Made by a program: the position numbers and the translations under genes. A stretch of 64,000 nt of DNA, taken from contig JAYKKI010000040.1 of NCBI GenBank assembly GCA_039881145.1, forward strand, positions 1,764,001-1,828,000, written 5' to 3'. Below are positions 57,726-64,000 of the stretch, one piece after another (the stretch's first letter is position 1; each line of letters opens with the position of its first letter). Below the pieces are notes generated by a model. That model saw only the letters and a program-made list of their open reading frames with translations. It had not been told where the DNA came from and did not search any database. The stretch is from Druceiella hillmani (Eukaryota; Arthropoda; Insecta; Lepidoptera; Hepialidae).

Positions 57726-58380
57726 ATACCTGTTTTGTCTTTGAAATTATATATTATGATGTGTTATGATAAAATAACAATAGTTTATTTATGACTTTTT
57801 CGACTTTTACTCGCTTTCTTTCATTTTCGAACAAGAAATTTTGTAATTTTTTGATAATTTACTCAAAATAATACTGTGTATATAAAATAATTTTATTGCT
57901 GATTTTATGTGACTAATACTATCGTGCGACACTTAAAGGTTCGAATGTATACGTGATATTAATATGTTTAAAAAGCAATAATGTATATTTTTATAACCCT
58001 CCACTAGAAGTCTCTATTTGTTTTATTTTTAATGAGTATTTTTAATATTTTTTAGTGAAATGTATTTATATTTACACGTAATATTAATAACTGCAGCAGT
58101 ATATTTTTCTAGAGTACCCTCTGGTTACATCCCAGAGGAGGAAAGCTTGAATATCTAGAAACGTATAATATACACTTTTCCCCGGGAAAAACGTGAAAAA
58201 TGTTTAGTTCCTAAGATTTCTGCAACCTCATCCTGCTATGATATGTACTGCTTTCAGATTTTCTTATTATATATTGTGCACATTTTTTTTCGTTCCCTTT
58301 GTACGTACATTTACGTCCTCAATGCTCAAACCACTTCAAGAGACATATTTTTAAATTAAGGCTTTAATGTCTAGTACCGT
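57726..58380. other. A+T-rich spacer
   Basis: A GC patch at 58110-58140 (CCCTCTGGTTACATCCCAGAGG) is a hairpin with CCTCTGG / CCAGAGG arms. No gene. Confidence 0.4.
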
Positions 58381-58381
58381 A

Positions 58382-58383
58382 TA

Positions 58384-58450
<67 letters not shown>
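58382..58450. repeat. (TA)n microsatellite, left flank of the mariner relic
   Basis: About 34 TA dinucleotides directly abutting the left end of the mariner remnant. See the finding on insertion into a TA tract. Confidence 0.97.
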
Positions 58451-58455
<5 letters not shown>

Positions 58456-58499
58456 CGGTCATTAATGTTATAGTGTTTTATATTTCCAATTTAAAATTG

Positions 58500-59115
58500 A
58501 TTATTCGTTGATATAATAATCACCTTCATTTTACACGACGTGTCTCCAACGCACCTGCAGGGAGTGGAAAGCATCTGCGTAAAATTCAGGTAGCTTGGTA
58601 TGAAAAAGTTGGCCTTTGAATTGTTGTAGGTGGCCTTCATCATTAATTCGCGTAAGGCGTCGCTGAGCGTTCTAAACACACAATAATTAGAAGATGCAGA
58701 ATATGACGCATGGAGGATCGATGTCCAACTAAAATCCAAAGCTTTGAGGAGGGTCTATTTGCCTATATGAGGACCGGGCTACGGCTACGGCTGGTCCGGG
58801 CTAAGTTCATATGGTACCCATACACCATATTTTAAGCTTTTTCCCTAACGGTGTAAATGATTCTCTCTGTAAATGGTGATAATTCCGTGGGAGCACCAAA
58901 AGTTGCTAGCCAGCGTGTCATTAATCAGCTATCTTCTTCAACTAACGATTTAAGCTGTCCCTTTCCAATCCACCGGTCGACCAGAGCGTGGTTGATCACT
59001 CAGGGAATAATTGCCATTGCGAAACCACTGGAACCATCGTTTTGGAGTAGCTTCACACATTGCTTCAGAAGCTAAATGTTGACATATGTTACGCGTAGTT
59101 TCGGCAGCAGAGTAA
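58500..59115 (-). pseudogene. mariner transposase pseudogene, internally deleted
   Basis: The minus-strand reading starts with the second half of the N-terminal helix-turn-helix region (EATPKRWFQWFRNGNYSL, about 59055-59000), then SDQPRSGRPVDW, then WVPYELS (about 58812-58790), the counterpart of the mariner signature WVPHEL. Within about 20 codons it jumps to WTSILHASYSASSNYCVFRT (about 58735-58675), the counterpart of the C-terminal signature HPxYSPDLAPSDYHLF. In one frame shift follows FYADAFHSLQVRWRHVV and NEGDYYINE, the usual end. The part between WVPHEL and the C-terminal signature, which holds the first two catalytic aspartates, is deleted (about 110-120 residues by comparison with a 345-residue mariner). 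The aspartates of the third motif are also lost (SSNY). Several stops are present. It cannot be active. Confidence 0.88.
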
Positions 59116-59250
59116 CTAGATTGGTACTCATAGATTAGTCAGTGTCTCATATGCCCCTTAATGTCATCCATATTGTATACGTGTTAACAGTGTAAGATCT
59201 TAGTACTGAATCAGTGAGAGCGTACCGTTCCATTCGTTAAAGATATATGT

Positions 59251-59303
59251 TTGTTAATAAAGCTTTTAGAACGTTGGGGACGTTCTAAAAGCTTCATTAA
59301 CAA
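59251..59303. repeat. hairpin, 23-bp arms
   Basis: Arms 59251-59273 and 59281-59303 (TTGTTAATAAAGCTTTTAGA, then ACG on the left) pair with one mismatch around TTGGGGA. It lies between the mariner coding relic and its right terminal repeat. Confidence 0.9.
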
Positions 59304-59366
59304 TATATAATAAATATTTTCTAGATAATTCTCGGAAAGAACGGTCCTTCTTTTTAGCCAACCCAA

Positions 59367-59419
<53 letters not shown>

Positions 59420-59430
59420 ATATATATAGC
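59367..59430. repeat. (TA)n microsatellite, right flank of the mariner relic
   Basis: TA repeat with a TATG interruption near the element end and a TATC interruption at about 59418. Confidence 0.95.
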
Positions 59431-60008
59431 TATTCATTTAATTTCAAGTCGTAGAACAGAGGTAACCTAAGATGCATAATAGAAATTTGTAAAATTCTTA
59501 ACTTAATCCCCGTAAAAATACGATCTAAAAGTCACGCAAAAATTTTTCATTCAAAAACAATTTTTTTCAAAAAGTCAAATAATTCACCAAAATTATAAAA
59601 TAATAATATCTGCAAAAACATTAAAGCAAATATTAGTCGACATATACAATAAATATAAATAAGAAAGTCGGAAGGTTTATTAGCAACGTAGTAAACACAA
59701 CTAAACTTTCAATAATTAAAACATTGTTTATTAAAACAGAACGCCCTTGTCGGAGTTAATCGATTTTTAGACAACACGAGTACGTAAAAAGAACACAAAC
59801 AAAACATATATATGTTTATCATCAACTGCATACTATTTCCAAAAACATTGCTTTGTTTATCTAATTAAAACAAAACACAACAAAATGAAACAAAACATCG
59901 TACAAAAGGCAACAAAGCTTTAAATTAAATACGAAACCGAATGCAAAAATACACAAACACAGAGAGAAATACGGACACACAACAAAATGAGATAATACAC
60001 AAAACGAA
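59431..60008. other. A+T-rich spacer
   Basis: Rich in AAACA and ACAAA runs (59700-59990). No gene. Confidence 0.4.
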
Positions 60009-60245
60009 CCGACCTCACGTCGGCACGGCAGGGTAAGAACAAAAAAAGGAACAGGTTTATTCTCGTGGAGCGAACGCGATTAAGCAATTGGGTTGTTATT
60101 TTAAAATTCACCTTAATTTCTTCATTTCGAGCGACCGCCGCCAAGTGGATTGGGATGGAGATGGAGCCGGCATTAAGGTAATAAGTACATAGTGGAGTGG
60201 AACATATTACGGAGCAACGGCGTAATCTTTGAGGCCATATTTTCG
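60009..60245. other. complex-sequence island
   Basis: Contains CCTCACGTCGGCACGGCAGG (60013-60032), AGCGAACGCGATTAAGC, CGAGCGACCGCCGCCAAGTG and GGAGATGGAGCCGGC. GATTAAGC is a bicoid/Otx-type homeodomain core and CACGTC an E-box-like core. The minus-strand frame 59920-60144 (74 codons) has no motif. It may be a regulatory or promoter island. Confidence 0.3.
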
Positions 60246-60306
60246 CACTTTGTGGATATGTATAAGCTGTTGTCTCTTTAGTCCTCTTTTTTACTTAAAT
60301 CTAGCA

Positions 60307-60319
60307 CACATATATATGT

Positions 60320-60365
<46 letters not shown>

Positions 60366-60384
60366 ATGTATATATATTTATATA
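60307..60384. repeat. compound (TA)n/(TG)n microsatellite
   Basis: TA tract with TATG and TGTGTG interruptions. The Tyr-Ile run encoded over it is an artefact. Confidence 0.95.
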
Positions 60385-60850
60385 CATAAGCTAAAGAAAT
60401 TTACAATAAAGGGTACACAGGTGCTTGTAACGTAACAAACTAACTCGTCCATATTTGCAAAAGTTTTCAAGTCGTTAGCAATTCAGTCGTTGATATTACT
60501 CGTGAACAAACTTCTATTTCTGTAAAGTTTGTTCAAATATGGAAAATAAGGTTTTAAGAAAAACAGAGTGACTGAAACACTTTATAATAATTCTGAAAGG
60601 ACAATTCAAGAGATTGTATAGTTGGAATACCGCACATTACGCTGTGACATAGAACAGAGCTGTTTATTCTCTCTAGTTAGAAAATGTCACAAAAATAAGT
60701 ACTAAAATCTTATGGTATTGAAGAAGAGTAAAAAAGAGCTGAAATCAATAGTCGAAATAAATGATTATTATGAATGGACGAAAAGAATCTTTCTTATATT
60801 ATTAGTATCATTTAGTTTTACAAAAAATCGACCTGAATGGACATAAGAGT
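60385..60850. other. A+T-rich spacer
   Basis: An inverted pair lies at 60506-60542 (AACAAACTT...AAGTTTGTT, with a 13-base loop). No gene. Confidence 0.4.
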
Positions 60851-60851
60851 G

Positions 60852-61013
60852 TCATTAATGAGGTTTTCTTTCAAGTAATTTTTGAGGCAATTTATTAATG
60901 AAAAATTATTTCAAGTAATCTTAGAGACAATTTATTAATGAAGGTTTCTTTCAAGAAGTCTTTTAAGCAATTTATTAATGAAGGTTTCGTTCAAGTAAGT
61001 CTTTGAAGTAATT
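60852..61013. repeat. 40-bp minisatellite, four copies
   Basis: Units end in (T)ATTAATG at 60860, 60900, 60940 and 60980 and continue AAGGTTTCTTTCAAGTAATC with variants, giving a strict 40-base period. Divergence among copies is moderate. Confidence 0.92.
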
Positions 61014-61089
61014 TGGGACACATGTTTATTGTTTTACGTTTATTCTCTTTTCCAGCATTAGACAAGAGCTAGTCATCCCTTAAACATGT

Positions 61090-61530
61090 TCAAAATTTTC
61101 TAGACGTTCAAACCAAAGCTCACCTCTGTCAGACACTTATATTGCCACTGCTTGCCTACCCATACCCATGTATGCTACCCGTACCTTGCTGACTGTAGCG
61201 TTTAAATTGTTCTAATTTACAGCCTTCAAAATTTATGCTTCCGTTATATTGTTTCTCAATTCAGAGCGCAACTTAAATGAAGTCCACGTTAGATGCAATC
61301 TACATATTCTTAAACTTCTTTACAATATTTTGGACAAGCCTACTTACCCAACTTAAAACCAGATTTAGATACTTGTTTGCACACAGCATAGGGCTAGGTT
61401 CTGAAAACTAATCTGCTTTTCCCTAAACGTGCAACCACCTTTAATGAAAATTTCTTTGCTGTCCAAGGTATACAATTTTGGAATCGACTGCTACCGGTTA
61501 TGAGAACTCCGTAAAGACCGTTGAAAAAAT
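61090..61530 (+). pseudogene. C-terminal end of a non-LTR retrotransposon reverse transcriptase protein
   Basis: Conceptual + strand pieces in family order are: ADCSV followed by IYSLQNLCFRYIVSQ (about 61190-61260), then NLHILKLLYNILDKPTYP (about 61300-61350), then after a frame change FPKRATTFNENFFAVQGIQF followed by WNRLLPVMR (about 61420-61507). These correspond to the 'LQN..RFI', 'L.LLYKILN' and 'F..NSF...IRLWNSLP..IR' blocks that close the ORF2 proteins of Jockey/CR1-like elements, downstream of the catalytic domain. Stops and frame changes are present, and the catalytic part is not seen upstream, where a minisatellite lies instead. A 5'-truncated LINE insertion is the simplest reading. 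Confidence 0.65.
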
Positions 61531-62970
61531 CCATCTTCTCCTAATACTTTTGTCCTACCCTACCAAATTCCATTCCAATCAACTACAATGGTCAAATATT
61601 CATATTTGACTATTAGACTATTGTGGAGATTACTTATGTGGCAATAAATCTACCAAAACAGTTTATGAAAGAAGAATGAAACAAAGAACCTAAATTGTAA
61701 AACACCTGTTTGACTGCTATTGGTTATGATTAGCATTTAGATTTTTATTACGAGAATTTTATTGCACAAATAGTTTAAAAAAAACTACTACAAACAAAAG
61801 ACCATGTGATTTTAATAGCCACAAACATCAGTTTAGAATAGAATCCTGTGAAAGTGCTATTACTGGGAAGATAGTGAGCAGGTTAATTTTACACGAAAAT
61901 AGCCAAGATTTCGGTTGATAATTTCAAATTTAAATAAGTATTGATTTGAAGTTGTAATTAGAATTTTAAAATAATTAAAGTAATAGGACTAAGTGAAAGT
62001 TCTGAAATCTTTTTAGTATCTCATGCAATTACTAACATTATTGAGAAATTACCAAAAAAGTCAAAACCTTTTAAAAATTAAATTAACTAATTTTACATTT
62101 AAATCTTGTACCACAGAATAAAGATCACCTCTTAGAATCTTCATAAAATGGATTGCTATGCCAACTCTGTTTCCAGATTTGAACATTTAAATTAAACAGA
62201 AATCGGTCCTAAGTAATATACGTTGATATTCACCAACCGTTGTACGGAAGATCAAACGATACGCCTATCTCATGTCACCAGTCTTTATGGTCTTCGGTAA
62301 AGATTTTTGAATTCGATGTCACAGCGTGCTCGTGCTATCGTTGCTACTGTCTGGAATAATTTAAACTGGAAAATATTCAACTTAATAAATCAATATTTTT
62401 TTTTGATAAGTTAATCATTTGCATTTTGGCCATTTTCATGATAAGTATTTGTTTTCATTATTGTAAGTAATAGATGTTATTAAGTAAAATTAAAGCTTGG
62501 GTATTGGAAAAATATTTTCCTATCCTGTTACAAAAGTCCCAAAGTGTGTTTTGATTTTAGTAAATTGATTCGTGACGAAATTTAATTATATAGTACACTT
62601 AAAAACTTGTTAATTTATCTCTTTGTTTGCTTGTCCTTTTACTAGTTACCACATAATTAATTCCAAAACAGTTGTCGGAAAAAATTCGAAATTTTAGAGA
62701 CATAAAGCTTAAGTTAAAGTTCAGAGTAAAAGAGAAAAAAACTGTTTTTGGAGAATCGAGATATGACGGTACATCAAAATAAAGATGATTTGTTATTGAT
62801 TCCAAAACTGTTTTCGTTGTACTTAATTTTTACTTAGTTTTGTGAAAAGAATCACACTCATTATGTTCAAAACTACACAATTAAAAATTCAATAAACTCT
62901 TTCACAGAGTATATTTTATCTAATTCAACTTTTTCCAATAAACCAAAAATGATCGCCCATTGTAATTATA
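61531..62970. other. A+T-rich spacer, start possibly LINE 3' flank
   Basis: The first 120 bases after the retrotransposon end may be its untranslated tail. The rest is A/T-rich; a 68-codon minus frame at 62599-62805 has no motif. Confidence 0.35.
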
Positions 62971-62973
62971 CAT

Positions 62974-63087
62974 ACACATGTTTGCTTAAATCCGACGAGA
63001 GCTTGGAATACGTACACATGTTTGCTTAAATCTGACGAGAGCTTGGGATACGTACACATGTTTGCTTAAATCCGACGAGAGCTTAGG
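62974..63087. repeat. 40-bp minisatellite, three copies
   Basis: ACACATGTTTGCTTAAATCC plus GACGAGAGCTTGGGATACGT repeats at 62974, 63014 and 63054 with one or two differences. Recently expanded. Confidence 0.95.
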
Positions 63088-63204
63088 ATTTTATAAAATG
63101 TCAGCATTTTACATCTAGTCTATAACATCACAAAAACTAAATACAATTTCTTGATCAACTTGAACTTGTGAATGTGAATTATCAAACTTTCATGTTAACG
63201 CAAA

Positions 63205-63615
63205 ATAACGTGTGGGACTAAAACGCTTTAGCTTAAGGCGAAGAGCATTTACATTACAATTCTTTGATTGCCATGCATACAATCGTCACTTTCCAACCAC
63301 ACATCAGAGAGTTAACTTCGGACGAATGCCTAATATACTCCACCTCTCCGCCTTACAATTGAAGCAGACATTTTATATCTGTCAGTTCCCTATGACGAGT
63401 TGTAACGCTGGTGTCTAATAAATTACCTCCGATGTCGGATCCACCTACATAACTGTCCGAGTCGCGTCACCTGACACTATCCGTGTTATTAAGAAAGCAT
63501 AGATAACTACAACGTTATATTGAAACAAAAACATAACACCGAATTCCTTCACTTCTAACGGCCGTCTACGTAATAGGCATTGGACGTCAAAAACGGACAG
63601 TGTGTAAAGCTGGAA
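63205..63615. other. complex-sequence island, possible exon or transposon relic
   Basis: A 400-base stretch of balanced composition. The + frame 63212-63418 (68 codons, starts MGLKRFSLRRRAFTLQF, ends FPMTSCNAGV) shows no motif. Later parts include GATGTCGGATCC, CGAGTCGCGTCACC and AACGGCCGTCTACG. TGACGTCA-like sites are absent, but GGACGTC occurs. Undecided. Confidence 0.25.
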
Positions 63616-64000
63616 CACTACCAGACACAGGATTTTTTTTCATGCTTTTTTAATTTATAGAAATATTTCACTTCTCTAGTATATTATTATGTTACTAATG
63701 GATTAAGATTTACAAAGATAAAATAATTATATCCCTCGGCTTTTTTTTTTCGTTTGTTTGAAATGGAAAAATCATGACAGATTTTTTTAAAAGTACGGCT
63801 ATGATCAATTTCCACTTCCAGTTGTTAACATTTCGCACTTCTAATGATTAATTTCGTTTGTCAAATTAAAATTATTTTTTTGTATATATGTATATTTTTT
63901 TTATATATTGTGTTGTAGTTTGTAATTTTTACATATTAAATGATAAAAAATATTTTATATGTTGTAATCGAATAAAACCCGTAGAATTAAAATCGATTAG
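63616..64000. other. A+T-rich end of the window
   Basis: T-rich runs and a short TATATGTATAT stretch (63882-63907). No gene. Confidence 0.4.

Larger units (their letters stand above)
58451..59366 (-). mobile_element. internally deleted mariner element inside a (TA)n tract
   Basis: The right end reads TCTTTTTAGCCAACCCAA (59349-59366), the complement of a mariner-type terminal repeat (TTGGGTTGGCTAAAAAG), followed by TA and a TA microsatellite. The left end lies where the other TA tract stops (58450), a short distance past the transposase C-terminus, but its terminal repeat is too diverged to recognise. The element is about 0.9 kb against a usual 1.2-1.3 kb, in keeping with the internal deletion in its transposase. 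A 23-bp-arm hairpin (59251-59303) lies in its 5' non-coding part. Confidence 0.85.

Noticed and set aside
60086..60105. TTGGGTTGTTA, similar to the start of a mariner terminal repeat
   Set aside because: It lacks the continuing GGCTAAAAAG-type sequence and has no partner end or TA duplication.
60229..60435. 68-codon frame with Tyr-Ile repeats
   Set aside because: It crosses the compound TA/TG microsatellite and is an artefact.
1..64000. CRISPR-like arrays among the many short repeats
   Set aside because: The arrays are contiguous minisatellites without unique spacers, and the genome is eukaryotic.

Overview
This 64 kb window reads as non-coding DNA of an arthropod, most likely an insect. 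It is strongly A+T-rich (about 70% by eye, not counted). It has no bacterial signals (no operons or ribosome-binding sites) and no open reading frame longer than about 117 codons. It is full of (TA)n tracts, minisatellites, foldback repeats and decayed eukaryotic transposons. The recognisable relics (mariner, psq-HTH pogo-type transposase, a non-LTR retrotransposon C-terminus, RTE-like 3' tails, and an arthropod-expanded zinc-knuckle protein family) all fit an insect. I cannot name the species.

Layout. 0.5-2.8 kb: a broken copy of a C-x-x-C zinc-finger protein family (+), abutted by an internally deleted psq/pogo-type transposase (-). 6.3-6.6 kb: a long foldback element carrying a hammerhead-ribozyme-like motif; a half copy lies at 19.4-19.6 kb. 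8-10 kb: a 22-bp minisatellite and a diverged duplication. 20.9-22.4 kb: a 394-bp satellite with internal dimer structure. 32.9-42.6 kb: minisatellites, duplications, an RTE-like tail and an array of eight palindromes. 48-49 kb: a 160-bp duplication and a foldback. 54.2-54.95 kb: a second dimeric satellite (about 131 bp). 56.4-57.4 kb: two back-to-back tandem duplications. 58.45-59.37 kb: a mariner relic lying inside a (TA)n tract. 61.1-61.5 kb: the C-terminal end of a non-LTR retrotransposon.

Between these lie roughly twenty short islands (100-450 bp) of more complex, less A+T-rich sequence with scattered CpG. They read like conserved regulatory elements or undetected exons, although conservation cannot be tested here. 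Two sites on the + strand (45.9 and 52.8 kb) have a pyrimidine-rich stretch ending in CAG immediately followed by GTAAG. That is the form of a recursive (zero-length exon) splice site. Together with the lack of genes, this suggests the window may be the interior of a very large intron transcribed on the + strand. That is an inference.

No intact gene, tRNA, rRNA, CRISPR array or complete functional system was found. The most interesting items are the foldback element with the hammerhead-like core, the tandem palindrome array, the candidate recursive splice sites, and the mariner flanked on both sides by TA repeats.
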